Source: GCA-2697345 sp002697345
GTDB lineage: Bacteria > Pseudomonadota > Alphaproteobacteria > Rhodobacterales > Rhodobacteraceae
Length of the DNA: 64,000 nt
Direction: 5' to 3'
Assembly: GCA_943787605.1 (NCBI GenBank)
Contig: CALSNB010000001.1
Coordinates: forward strand, 1,240,001 to 1,304,000
In this document: positions 52,241 to 60,776 of the stretch, one piece after another
Layout of the letters: each line of letters starts with the position of its first letter
Numbering within the stretch: position 1 is the stretch's first letter
Program-made: the position numbers and the translations under genes
Notes under the pieces: model-generated
The model's input: only the letters and a program-made list of their open reading frames with translations
The model's database searches: none
Told to the model about the DNA's origin: nothing

Positions 52241-53425
52241 ATGTTTGAAAAACTTTTTTCTGCACCGCCAGATGAAATATTAGAGCTTATGCAAGCATTT
52301 AGAAATGATCCACGCCCAAATAAAATTGACCTAGGGGTTGGGGTATACAAAGATCATAATGGCTACACTCCAATCATGAAAGCTATAAAAGTAGCTGAGA
52401 AAAAATTATGGGCATCAGAGACTACCAAAAGTTATGTTGGGCTCACTGGAGATATTGAATTTCACCAAGTAATGATTGACCTTATTCTAGGGAATACCAT
52501 TATACCCCAACGTATTGCCGCTGCGGCAACTCCGGGTGGGACTGGAGCTTTAAGACAAGGCCTTGAATTAATTAAAATAGCAAACCCAAGGGCAACCATT
52601 TGGCTAAGTGACCCCACTTGGCCAAATCATCCCTCAATTGCAGAACACCTAGAATTAAAAGTCGCTAAATATCGCTATTTTAATAAACTATCCCAATCAG
52701 TTTCTTTTGATGAAATGTTAATAGACCTTTCAAATGCTAAGGAAGGGGACGTAGTATTATTACACGGTTGCTGTCACAACCCGACGGGAGCCAACCTAAA
52801 TCACAGTCAATGGGTGGCCTTGGCGGAACTACTTTGTGAAAAGCGTCTAGTACCTTTAATTGATATTGCATATCAAGGGTTTGGAGATGGTTTAGAAGAA
52901 GATACAAAGGGCTTGCGACACCTTTCTGAAAATCTACCTGAAGTTATAATTGCTTCCAGTTGTTCAAAAAACTTCGGAATTTATAGAGAACGTACAGGTA
53001 TTATTCTCCTTATTTCAGACAAAAAGTGTCAGAAAAAAATTAACCAAGACATGTTAGCCTTTTTAAACCGAAATAGTTTTTCATTCCCTCCAGATCATGG
53101 ATCACGGTTAGTAACTATCGTCCTACAAGATAACACGCTCCGAAAAAACTGGGAGGAAGAATTAAGAAAAATACGAAGTGGGATGATAGAAAATAGAAAT
53201 GCTTTGGCCAGAGAGTTAAGAAGTCGTACGGGCTCTGATCACTTTGGTTTCTTGTCTGAGCATAGAGGCATGTTTTCCCTATTAGGGTTCTCCGAGGACA
53301 AAGTTTCTGAATTACGATTTAAACACGGAATATATATGGTTTCAGATAGTAGAGTTAACATTGCGGCACTTAGTAAGACGACGATTCCGATACTTGCTGA
53401 GGCAATTATTTCTGTTGGACTCTGA
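52241..53425 (+). CDS. Aromatic/aspartate aminotransferase (class I)
   Basis: 394 residues from the ATG at 52241 (MFEKLFSAPPDEILELMQAF), the family N-terminus; the frame is open further upstream but overlaps sseA. Motifs: KIDLGVGVYKDHNGYTPI, ATPGGTGALRQGLELI, HGCCHNPTGANL, the PLP Lys in SSCSKNFGIYRERTG near residue 249, and a C-terminal substrate Arg in SDSRVNIAAL. TyrB/AspC group; could transaminate aspartate, aromatic acids or cysteine. Directly behind sseA, probably cotranscribed. Confidence 0.92.
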   Translation: MFEKLFSAPPDEILELMQAFRNDPRPNKIDLGVGVYKDHNGYTPIMKAIKVAEKKLWASETTKSYVGLTGDIEFHQVMIDLILGNTIIPQRIAAAATPGGTGALRQGLELIKIANPRATIWLSDPTWPNHPSIAEHLELKVAKYRYFNKLSQSVSFDEMLIDLSNAKEGDVVLLHGCCHNPTGANLNHSQWVALAELLCEKRLVPLIDIAYQGFGDGLEEDTKGLRHLSENLPEVIIASSCSKNFGIYRERTGIILLISDKKCQKKINQDMLAFLNRNSFSFPPDHGSRLVTIVLQDNTLRKNWEEELRKIRSGMIENRNALARELRSRTGSDHFGFLSEHRGMFSLLGFSEDKVSELRFKHGIYMVSDSRVNIAALSKTTIPILAEAIISVGL

Positions 53426-53549
53426 TTTAATAAACTTCAATTAAAAAAATAATAGATATTGCAGATTTAAGTCAAAGCTTTTAAAATTTATCCTTTAGAC
53501 AAACAATAACTATTCAAGTCTCCGCAACCTTGTAAAAACGGAATATTAC

Positions 53550-54191
53550 ATGAAAAAAATAATACCAGGAATTCTGGCTATGACCTTAATTGTTTTAGCC
53601 TCAAATATTTTAGTACAATATATATTATTTGATGGTTGGCTTACATGGGGAGCCCTCACCTATCCACTGGCATTTTTGACTACTGATGTCATGAATAAGA
53701 TTTATGGACCATCTGCTGCTAGGAAAGTAATTTTAGCAGGGTTTATCACTGGTATAGTGTGCTCCCTAATTGGTACTCAAATAATAAACGACTTTGGCCC
53801 ATTGGTCACTTTAAGAATAGCAATTGCATCTGGGTTAGGCTTCCTAACAGCTCAAATCATAGATTTAGCTATTTTTGAAAAATTTAGGAGCTCAGCTTGG
53901 TGGAAAGCACCTTTAATTTCGTCAGTTATAGGATCTTTCGTAGATACAGCAATTTTCTTTACTATCGCTTTTTCATTAACCCTATCTTGGATTGAACCAT
54001 CAAACGATGTTTCCTGGGCTAACGAACTAAGAGCATTATTTGGTTTTGGACCCCTATTACCATATTGGGTTGGTTTAGGGTTGGCTGATTACGGAGTTAA
54101 ATTGGGGCTAGCACTTTTAGCTCTGATTCCATTTAATCTTTTAGTAAAACGGGTCAATTTAGTAAAAAAAGAGTTTAATACCAGAAACTAA
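53550..54191 (+). CDS. Queuosine precursor transporter (YhhQ family)
   Basis: 213 residues, about six membrane helices. PF02592-type features are GALTYPLAFLTTDVMNKIYGPSAARKVILAGF near residue 31, GFLTAQIIDLAIFEKFR near 105, and WWKAPLISSVIGSFVDTAIFFTIAF. The family imports preQ0 or preQ1 for tRNA queuosine. The 124 bases upstream were searched by eye for a preQ1 riboswitch core and none was recognised. Confidence 0.9.
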   Translation: MKKIIPGILAMTLIVLASNILVQYILFDGWLTWGALTYPLAFLTTDVMNKIYGPSAARKVILAGFITGIVCSLIGTQIINDFGPLVTLRIAIASGLGFLTAQIIDLAIFEKFRSSAWWKAPLISSVIGSFVDTAIFFTIAFSLTLSWIEPSNDVSWANELRALFGFGPLLPYWVGLGLADYGVKLGLALLALIPFNLLVKRVNLVKKEFNTRN

Positions 54192-54237
54192 TATGCAAAG
54201 ATGCTGTATCTTAAAAAATTATAGAAAGGAGGTGCCT

Positions 54238-54294
54238 ATGTCTAGAATTCAATGGAACAGCAAGGTTATAACAACTTCGGAGGTAGAGTTGTAA
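54238..54294 (+). CDS. 18-residue ORF upstream of arfB (leader peptide candidate)
   Basis: Encodes MSRIQWNSKVITTSEVEL and is preceded by AAAGGAGGTG, an almost perfect anti-Shine-Dalgarno complement six bases from the ATG, so strong initiation is expected. The last codons and stop lie in possible hairpins (ACAACT/AGTTGT, then AAGGG/CCCTT at 54293-54306). It resembles no family I know. It is either a small protein or an upstream ORF controlling the terminator and arfB just downstream. Confidence 0.6.
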   Translation: MSRIQWNSKVITTSEVEL

Positions 54295-54360
54295 GGGCAG
54301 CCCCTTAAATTCGACTGAGGTTTTTGGTTTTTCCAATTTGCCTTGCTCCATAAAATTCGG

Positions 54361-54397
54361 AAGGGTTGTCAAAAAATTAGGCAACCCTTTCTTTTAT
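54361..54397 (+). terminator. Intrinsic terminator just upstream of arfB
   Basis: AAGGGTTG (54361-54368) pairs with CAACCCTT (54382-54389), an 8-bp stem with a 13-base AT-rich loop, followed by TCTTTTATA. The arfB ATG is only 17 bases past this tract, so arfB expression must depend on readthrough or on a start inside the hairpin. Confidence 0.8.
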
Positions 54398-54413
54398 AAC
54401 GTACATTCTTCTT

Positions 54414-54836
54414 ATGATCAAAGTAACCGAATCAATTTCAATTGCTGAGTGGGAGTTAACCGAAACCTTTTCTACTTCTCAGGGCCCAGGTGGCCAAAAT
54501 GTAAATAAAGTTTCAACAGCTGTAGAGTTACGGTTTTTTGCAGAAAAATCTCCGCACTTATCTGAGTCAGTAAAAACGCGCCTTAAAAAAATCTCTGGAA
54601 GTAACTGGACTTCTGATGGCATTTTAATAATAAATGTCCAGAAAACTAGATCTCAATATAGAAATAGAATATTGGCCAAAAATAAACTTAAGGAACTTAT
54701 TTTAGAGGCAAGTCAAGTTGCAAAAAAACGTCTACCTACAAGGCCATCTTATGGAATCAAAGAGAAAAGAATTATCAAAAAAAAGGGTCGCGGTCTAATT
54801 AAAACACTTCGCAAAAGGGTTAATTATGATGAATGA
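54414..54836 (+). CDS. arfB: Alternative ribosome-rescue factor ArfB (YaeJ), GGQ hydrolase
   Basis: 140 residues. A release-factor-like domain has the catalytic GGQ in TSQGPGGQNVNKVSTAVELRF near residue 26, and a long basic tail (KKRLPTRPSYGIKEKRIIKKKGRGLIKTLRKR) enters the empty mRNA channel of stalled ribosomes. Hydrolyses peptidyl-tRNA on non-stop complexes. There is no recognisable ribosome site before its ATG, and a terminator ends 17 bases upstream; both suggest low or conditional expression. Overlaps the next gene by 11 bases. Confidence 0.94.
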   Translation: MIKVTESISIAEWELTETFSTSQGPGGQNVNKVSTAVELRFFAEKSPHLSESVKTRLKKISGSNWTSDGILIINVQKTRSQYRNRILAKNKLKELILEASQVAKKRLPTRPSYGIKEKRIIKKKGRGLIKTLRKRVNYDE

Positions 54837-56091
54837 AATTTTATTAAGAAGAAATAAGCTTTTAGGAGAAAATTTTCCTACATTTTACGAAAAGCCAGTT
54901 CATATAGTTAAAGGTGAGGGAGTTTGGCTTTACGGGGCTGATGGAAAAAAATACCTTGATTGCTACAACAATGTTCCTCATGTGGGTCACTGTCACCCTA
55001 AGGTGGTTGAGGCAATAGCGAAACAAGCGAAAACTTTAAATACTCATACTAGATACCTACATGAAGGAATTTTGGATTATGGCGAATCTCTTTGCTCCAA
55101 ATTTTCAAAAGAACTAGATCAATTAGTAATGGTTTGTACCGGCTCAGAAGCAAACGATATTGCACTTAGAATGGCCCAAGCAGTGACTGGGAAGTCAGGC
55201 TTTATAGCCACCGATAACACATATCATGGTAACACGGGGTTAGTTTCACAACTTTCGGCGCGTAGACCGCCAATTGGAGGTTATAAAGATAATATAAGAC
55301 TTGTCCCATCTCCAGAAAGTATAAACCCACTAGGTGGTACATATGAGAGTCAAATAGATCTCTTCGCAAAAAATATTTCAATTGCAATCGATGAATTGGA
55401 AAAAGATGGTTTTGGTTTTGCAGGGTTTATGTTTTGTCCAATTTTTGCAAATGAAGGCTTTCCAACTGTAAAGCCAGGATTTTTAGATAAGACTATAGAA
55501 GTGATTAGGAAAGCGGGAGGACTATTACTTTGTGATGAAGTTCAACCAGGTTTTGGTAGAATTGGCACACACTGGTGGGGTCATGAGTGGTTGGGTTTTG
55601 AACCTGATGTCGTTACACTAGGGAAACCAATGGCAAATGGACATCCAGTTGGAGCCGTTGTTACCTGTAAAGATGTTATGGATAGTTTTAGGTCAGCATT
55701 TGGTTACTTCAATACCTTTGGTGGCAATCCAGTAAGTTGTGCCGCAGCCTCTGCAACTTTACAAGTTATCGAGGAAGAAAACTTAATAGAAAATGCTAAA
55801 ATTGTTGGAGAATATTCCCTTAAAAAGTTAAATAATATCTCTAACCACCTGATAGGAGACGTGAGAGGGAATGGTCTGTTTTTTGGAGTAGAGTTTGTCG
55901 ATTCAACAGGCAAACCAGCTACAAAATTCACTGCAAGAGTTGTCGAGGAAATGCAACAACATGGAATTTTGCTTAACAGTATAGGTAGGTATCGTAATAC
56001 ACTAAAAATGCGTCCACCAATGCCATTCTCGAAAGAGAACTCTGATCTAGCAATAGATACCCTCGAATTTGTTTTAGAAAAGCTTACTTAA
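54826..56091 (+). CDS. Class III aminotransferase family, phospholyase (AGXT2L)-like
   Basis: 421 residues, PLP fold I. YNNVPHVGHCHPKVVEAIAKQAKTLNTHTRYLHEGILDYGESL near residue 47, VCTGSEANDIALRMAQ near 105, LLLCDEVQPGFGRIGTHWWGHE near 231, and the PLP Lys in VVTLGKPMANGHPVGAVVT near 267. The NTHTRYLHE and GKPM.NGHPV motifs resemble ethanolamine-phosphate and phosphohydroxylysine phospholyases more than ordinary omega-transaminases. A kinase of the matching type begins at its stop (one-base overlap). Substrate not determined. Confidence 0.85.
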   Translation: MMNEILLRRNKLLGENFPTFYEKPVHIVKGEGVWLYGADGKKYLDCYNNVPHVGHCHPKVVEAIAKQAKTLNTHTRYLHEGILDYGESLCSKFSKELDQLVMVCTGSEANDIALRMAQAVTGKSGFIATDNTYHGNTGLVSQLSARRPPIGGYKDNIRLVPSPESINPLGGTYESQIDLFAKNISIAIDELEKDGFGFAGFMFCPIFANEGFPTVKPGFLDKTIEVIRKAGGLLLCDEVQPGFGRIGTHWWGHEWLGFEPDVVTLGKPMANGHPVGAVVTCKDVMDSFRSAFGYFNTFGGNPVSCAAASATLQVIEEENLIENAKIVGEYSLKKLNNISNHLIGDVRGNGLFFGVEFVDSTGKPATKFTARVVEEMQQHGILLNSIGRYRNTLKMRPPMPFSKENSDLAIDTLEFVLEKLT

Positions 56092-57050
56092 TGGATAATA
56101 CAGAGTTAATTAGTTCTGTAATTAATGTTTCTGATGCATGGGGAGGATTAAAAGCTAAACCTAAGTTAGTAAAAAATAGAGAAAATATTGTTCTTGATGT
56201 AACACTAAACTCCGGTCAAAGAGCTGCTTTTAGGTTTCATCGGCCAGGCTATCAATCCTCACAAGCCATAATTTCAGAACTCATGTGGATGGAGGCTTTA
56301 ACAAAGCAAAACTTTCCATGTCCGAGCCCAATCAGAGCGCTAAATAAAGATTTAATCGTTGAAACAAAAGGCCTAAGAACAGCTTCCATAATTAAATGGG
56401 TTAAAGCGACTGAATTGAAAGAAAAAATTGTCACGGCTGATGAGAAAGAGCTCATTTCCATATTTAAAAATTTAGGAAAAATAACAGCAGAACTCCATAA
56501 TATTACAGACGGAATTAATACCAATTCGTTCGTTCGGCACAAATGGGATGAGGAAGAGTTTTTTAGTGATAACCCTGCTTGGGGAAGGTATTGGGAAAAT
56601 CCGTCATTAAGTAAGCAAGAATCCGAATTTATTTATAAAATAAAAAATAAGTTAAGAAAGACACTAGGAAAGATTCATAATGGAGATAAGGGGCTTATCC
56701 ACGCAGATCTACTTGAAGAAAATATTTTAGTAGATACTCAAAAAATGTGGATAATTGATTTTGATGATTGTGGGTTTGGTTTTCGTGAATATGACTTAGC
56801 CACTATACTAATACAACATTTTAATAAGAGATATTTTAATCAAGCAAAGTCAGCACTAATAGAAGCTTACAATAAAGCTCGAAATAAATTTCAAACTGAT
56901 ACAAACACTATTAATTTTTTTATTATGGTAAGAAGTTTGGTCTCATGTGGGTGGGGGATCTCCAGAGCACCATTAGGGTCTTCTGTTCATCGCGAACAGG
57001 CGGACCGTGCCTTATCTTGTTTAGAGCTATTCAATAGTTACGGATCTTAA
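56091..57050 (+). CDS. APH-family small-molecule kinase, hydroxylysine-kinase-like
   Basis: 319 residues of aminoglycoside-phosphotransferase fold. Glycine-poor N-lobe (VLDVTLNSGQRAAFRFHRPGYQSSQAI), the Brenner motif LIHADLLEENILVD (HxDxxxxN) near residue 203, and the metal-binding DFDDCGFGFREYDLATIL. Overlaps the preceding aminotransferase by one base. The same kinase-plus-PLP pairing exists in animals (hydroxylysine kinase with phosphohydroxylysine phospholyase) and as fusions in some alphaproteobacteria. Converges on pncB with a four-base overlap. Confidence 0.82.
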   Translation: MDNTELISSVINVSDAWGGLKAKPKLVKNRENIVLDVTLNSGQRAAFRFHRPGYQSSQAIISELMWMEALTKQNFPCPSPIRALNKDLIVETKGLRTASIIKWVKATELKEKIVTADEKELISIFKNLGKITAELHNITDGINTNSFVRHKWDEEEFFSDNPAWGRYWENPSLSKQESEFIYKIKNKLRKTLGKIHNGDKGLIHADLLEENILVDTQKMWIIDFDDCGFGFREYDLATILIQHFNKRYFNQAKSALIEAYNKARNKFQTDTNTINFFIMVRSLVSCGWGISRAPLGSSVHREQADRALSCLELFNSYGS

Positions 57051-58339
57051 ACTATTAATTTACGCTCTTTTTGAATGCCTGTATCAAAAATACGTTGGTA
57101 ACGTTTGACCTCACTCTCAGGCCCCATGACCTTTAAAGGGTTGTCGCTTAACTTAACTGTTGGTGTACCGTTTGCACTAACTGCTTTACAAACAAGCGAA
57201 AACGGTACCAAATTATCATTATTAATTAAACCTCGGAAATCATTTGTCAGCAAAGTACCCCAGCCAAAAGACACCTTAGCCCTATGTGAAAATAAACTAT
57301 GTAGTTTAGATATTGTATCAACATCTAGGCCATCTGAAAAAATAATTAATTTATCTTTTGGATTTTCTCCACATTTTTTCCACCACTGAATTACTATCTC
57401 TGCGGACTCTACCGGATCACCAGAGTCAATTCTGATCCCAGTCCAACTAGCCAACCAAGGTGGTGCGTTATCCAGAAAGTTTTTAGTTCCATACGTATCT
57501 GGTAAAATTATTCGAAGATTTCCATCATGTTCCTCCTGCCAATCTTCCAACATATTATACGGAGCTATTTTTAGCTCTGCGTCATCAGACGCTAATGCAG
57601 AGTAAACCATAGGCATTTCATGCGCATTAGTCCCTATTGCTTCTACCTCACGTTTCATCGCAATCAAGCAATTGGAAGTACCAACAAAATTTTTACCTAA
57701 GCCGGCATGCATAGCTTGGACACACCAATCTTGCCATAAGAAACTATGTCTTCTCCTAGTTCCAAAATCTGCAATTCGGAGGCCTTCTAATTTCTGTAAG
57801 GAATTTATTTTCTCCCAAAGCTTTGTCATTGCTCTAGCATATAGAACCTGTAACTGGAAACGGTCTAAGGTCTTTAATACAGATCGGGATCTCATCTCCA
57901 TTAGAACGCTCAACACAGGAACTTCCCAAAGCATTACCTCATGCCATTTACCTTCAAATGTAAGTTCATATTGTCCGTTAGTTTTTTCTAAATGATATGG
58001 CGGTAATGAGAAATTTTCAAACCATTCCATAAATTCAGAACTAAACATCTGCCTTTTTCCATAAAAAGTATTACCCCGAAGGAATGTGCTCTCTCCCCTT
58101 GAAAGTTTAATCGATCGAATATGATCAAGCTGTTCCCTCAACTCTCCCTCGTCAACAATTTCTGCTAACCTGATATGAGTAGATCTGTTCATTAATGAAA
58201 ATGTGACTTGAGTCTCTGGTTTGTTACGGAAAACAGATTGACACATTAAAAGTTTATAAAAATCTGTATCAATTAGTGACCGCACAATTGGATCGATTTT
58301 CCATTTATGATTATAAACCCTAGTCGCTATATCAACCAT
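57047..58339 (-). CDS. pncB: Nicotinate phosphoribosyltransferase
   Basis: 430 residues. SLIDTDFYKLLMCQSVFRNKPETQVTFSLMNRS near residue 20, ADFGTRRRHSFLWQD near 194, GTSNCLIAMKREVEAIGTNAHEMPM, and the phosphoribosyl loop GIRIDSGDPVESAEIV near 302. Makes nicotinate mononucleotide from nicotinate and PRPP. Its start overlaps the end of pncA by eight bases, so deamidation and ribosylation are encoded together. Confidence 0.96.
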   Translation of the reverse strand: MVDIATRVYNHKWKIDPIVRSLIDTDFYKLLMCQSVFRNKPETQVTFSLMNRSTHIRLAEIVDEGELREQLDHIRSIKLSRGESTFLRGNTFYGKRQMFSSEFMEWFENFSLPPYHLEKTNGQYELTFEGKWHEVMLWEVPVLSVLMEMRSRSVLKTLDRFQLQVLYARAMTKLWEKINSLQKLEGLRIADFGTRRRHSFLWQDWCVQAMHAGLGKNFVGTSNCLIAMKREVEAIGTNAHEMPMVYSALASDDAELKIAPYNMLEDWQEEHDGNLRIILPDTYGTKNFLDNAPPWLASWTGIRIDSGDPVESAEIVIQWWKKCGENPKDKLIIFSDGLDVDTISKLHSLFSHRAKVSFGWGTLLTNDFRGLINNDNLVPFSLVCKAVSANGTPTVKLSDNPLKVMGPESEVKRYQRIFDTGIQKERKLIV

Positions 58340-58940
58340 CTATTTTAACTCCAGATTTCTTCATATCACTTAGGGCAGACTCTAATGATCCGTCGAGGTT
58401 AATACCACGACAAAGTGACTTAAGTACATTAACATCGAAATTTAAGCGAGCGGCATCCATTGCTGAAAAGCTAACACAAAAATCTAAAGCTAGGCCTACA
58501 ATAGTGATCTTGTGTATACCTTTATCTTTTAAAAAACCTAGTAACCCTGTAGGTGTTTTCCTGTCATTTTCAAAAAAAGCAGAATAGCTGTCCATACTTT
58601 TTCTAAAACCCTTTCGCAATATTAAATGGCTATCTTTCACATTAACAGAACTATGAAAGTCGGCACCTCGACTGCCCTGGACACAATGATCAGGCCATAA
58701 AACCTGTGGTCCGTAAGGCATATCAATCACCGTGTATGGGGTTTTGTCAGAGTATTGGGATGCAAAGCAACTATGGTTTTTGGGGTGCCAGTCCTGCGTC
58801 AAAACAACAGTCTGGAATGTTCTCATTATACTATTAACTCGATCTAAAATATCTTCTGCTCCGGGCACAGCTAAAGCTCCGCCTTTGCAAAAATCATTTT
58901 GTAGATCTATAGCTATTAAAGCTTCTTGTTTAGAACGCAC
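58332..58940 (-). CDS. pncA: Nicotinamidase
   Basis: 202 residues, cysteine hydrolase fold. Catalytic Asp in ALIAIDLQNDFCKGGALAVPGA near residue 12, metal-binding D/H residues in VVLTQDWHPKNHSCFAS near 50, Lys in HLILRKGFRKSMDSYSAFF, and the nucleophilic Cys in IVGLALDFCVSFSAMDA near 158. Deamidates nicotinamide; with pncB and the glutamine-dependent nadE upstream in the window it feeds NAD salvage. Confidence 0.95.
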   Translation of the reverse strand: MRSKQEALIAIDLQNDFCKGGALAVPGAEDILDRVNSIMRTFQTVVLTQDWHPKNHSCFASQYSDKTPYTVIDMPYGPQVLWPDHCVQGSRGADFHSSVNVKDSHLILRKGFRKSMDSYSAFFENDRKTPTGLLGFLKDKGIHKITIVGLALDFCVSFSAMDAARLNFDVNVLKSLCRGINLDGSLESALSDMKKSGVKIDG

Positions 58941-59040
58941 AAAATTTCTCCAACACTCTCATCCATTGCTAAAACCTTGTTGTATTACCGTCAATACTTT
59001 CTCTTGCCATAGACCACTATTACACTCTATTTTATGATCT

Positions 59041-59949
59041 ATGTTTACAGTAATCACATTATATCATTTCACGAAATTTAGTAATCCAGATAGCTTACGT
59101 CCTAGCTTATTAGAAATATGTAAATCTAATAATGTTAGAGGAACTATTCTAATAGCTACAGAAGGTATTAATGGTACAATTGCTGGATCAGATACATCAA
59201 TATCAAAAGTTATTACCCATATTAAAAATATACCAAACTGCAATAACATTAAGTTAAAAAAAAGTTTTGCCACTTCCATGCCATTCGCTAGGTTAAAGGT
59301 CCGTTTAAAACGTGAGATTGTTACCATGGGGCAACCGGAAGTGAACCCTATATCTGGTGTTGGACACTACGTAGACCCAAGTCACTGGGACACATTCACA
59401 AATGATCCAGATGTAGTACTAATTGACACCCGGAACGACTACGAAATTAGTATTGGAACTTTCAAAGGGTCCATTAATCCTGGGACAAAAAGTTTCCGAG
59501 AGTTCCCAAAATGGTGGGAAAGTAACAAAGAGCGTTTTGCTGATAAGAAGGTTGCTATGTTTTGTACTGGAGGGATAAGGTGTGAAAAATCAACCAATTA
59601 TCTTTTGAACCAAGGTGTTAAAGACGTCTTCCATTTGGACGGTGGTATTTTAAAATATTTGGAAGAAACAACCTCAAAAAATAGCTCCTGGGAGGGTGAA
59701 TGTTTCGTATTTGATGGACGTGTTTCTGTTGGATTTGGTCTGAAAGAAGGAAACCATAGTCTTTGTTTCGCTTGCCGTAGGCCCTTGCAGCCAGAAGATA
59801 TAAAAAAATCTGGCTATGAAGCTGGGGTGAGCTGTCATCAATGTTTAAATGAATGTTCTGATAATGACCGTACGCGTTTTAGAGAAAGGCAAAAGCAAAT
59901 TTTATTGGCAAGAAAACTCGGCAAGCCCCATATTGGTCCTTTCGATTAA
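59041..59949 (+). CDS. trhO: tRNA uridine(34) hydroxylase TrhO (rhodanese)
   Basis: 302 residues of the YceA/TrhO family. The N-terminal acylphosphatase-like part (GTILIATEGINGTIAGSDTSI) leads into a rhodanese domain with active Cys in VAMFCTGGIRCEKSTNYLL near residue 180. A Cys-rich C-terminal segment (CFACRRPL, CHQCLNECSD) follows. Introduces 5-hydroxyuridine at tRNA position 34 using oxygen. Stands alone between pncA and the SDR gene. Confidence 0.93.
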   Translation: MFTVITLYHFTKFSNPDSLRPSLLEICKSNNVRGTILIATEGINGTIAGSDTSISKVITHIKNIPNCNNIKLKKSFATSMPFARLKVRLKREIVTMGQPEVNPISGVGHYVDPSHWDTFTNDPDVVLIDTRNDYEISIGTFKGSINPGTKSFREFPKWWESNKERFADKKVAMFCTGGIRCEKSTNYLLNQGVKDVFHLDGGILKYLEETTSKNSSWEGECFVFDGRVSVGFGLKEGNHSLCFACRRPLQPEDIKKSGYEAGVSCHQCLNECSDNDRTRFRERQKQILLARKLGKPHIGPFD

Positions 59950-59977
59950 ATTAAATATCGTCTTTGAGACACTAATT

Positions 59978-60760
59978 TTATAAAACTTCTACATTACCAC
60001 ATACACTAATCGGTTGACCTGATATTTTTGCACCAAGAGGACTACAAAGAAAGATAGCCTGGTTAGCTACATCTTGAGCTGTAACTGTTGTTCTAAGAGA
60101 TACCTTACTAATCATCTCTGTCTTCATGTCTTCGAATGATAAGTTCATTTCCTTAGACCTTGCTTCGATAACTTTGTCTATCCTAGGACCTTCTACGATC
60201 CCCGGCAAAATTGCGTTAGCTCTAATACCATCAGGACCCAACTCAACTGCTAAACTTTTCATAAGACCTATTATTGCCCATTTTGTTGCTGAATAAGGTG
60301 TCCTAAAAGCATATCCAAACCTTCCTGCTACTGACGATATACAAATTATTGATGCGTTATTTGACGCCTTCAGCATAGGAACAGCTCTTCGAGCGCAATA
60401 AAACTGTCCGTTCAAATTAATTTCAATTGTTCTGTTCCAATCTTCTATATCCATTTCATGAACAGGGGAAGTCGGCCCAGCAATGCCAGCATTATTAACT
60501 AAAACATCTAATCCCGACAGGTTTTTTTGTACTTCATCAAAAAGAGTATCAACCTCAGCAGGGTTAGACACATCACATTTTGTAACACCCCATGAGGGGT
60601 GATCAGAAGAGCATTTTTCCAACGCAATATCAGAATTATCACATATATGGATTTTTGCTCCAGCTTGTTCAAAAGTCTCTGCTATAGTTCTACCTATACC
60701 ACTTGCACCCGCTGTAACTAAAACTTTAGTGCCTCTATCTAGTCCTATCCCATCGATCAT
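59978..60760 (-). CDS. Short-chain dehydrogenase/reductase paired with BKACE
   Basis: 260 residues from the ATG at 60760 (MIDGIGLDRGTK), chosen for AGGA eight bases upstream; the open frame extends further but overlaps the previous gene. SDR hallmarks: TAGASGIGRTIAE (cofactor loop), D in HICDNSD favouring NAD(H), NNAGIAGP, the catalytic Ser in ISSVAG and YSATK (YxxxK). Probably oxidises a beta-hydroxy acid to the beta-keto acid used by the upstream BKACE enzyme. Substrate unknown. Confidence 0.85.
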   Translation of the reverse strand: MIDGIGLDRGTKVLVTAGASGIGRTIAETFEQAGAKIHICDNSDIALEKCSSDHPSWGVTKCDVSNPAEVDTLFDEVQKNLSGLDVLVNNAGIAGPTSPVHEMDIEDWNRTIEINLNGQFYCARRAVPMLKASNNASIICISSVAGRFGYAFRTPYSATKWAIIGLMKSLAVELGPDGIRANAILPGIVEGPRIDKVIEARSKEMNLSFEDMKTEMISKVSLRTTVTAQDVANQAIFLCSPLGAKISGQPISVCGNVEVL

Positions 60761-60776
60761 ATTGTTTTTCCTATTA

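Noticed and set aside
53426..53549. preQ1 riboswitch upstream of the queuosine-precursor transporter
   Set aside because: Searched by eye for the preQ1-I core and the A-rich tail; nothing convincing was found.
53426..54413. ssrA (tmRNA) gene near smpB/arfB
   Set aside because: No tRNA-Ala-like ends and no tag-like reading frame (ANDNxA) were seen; the small ORF at 54238 does not encode a degron ending in Ala-Ala.
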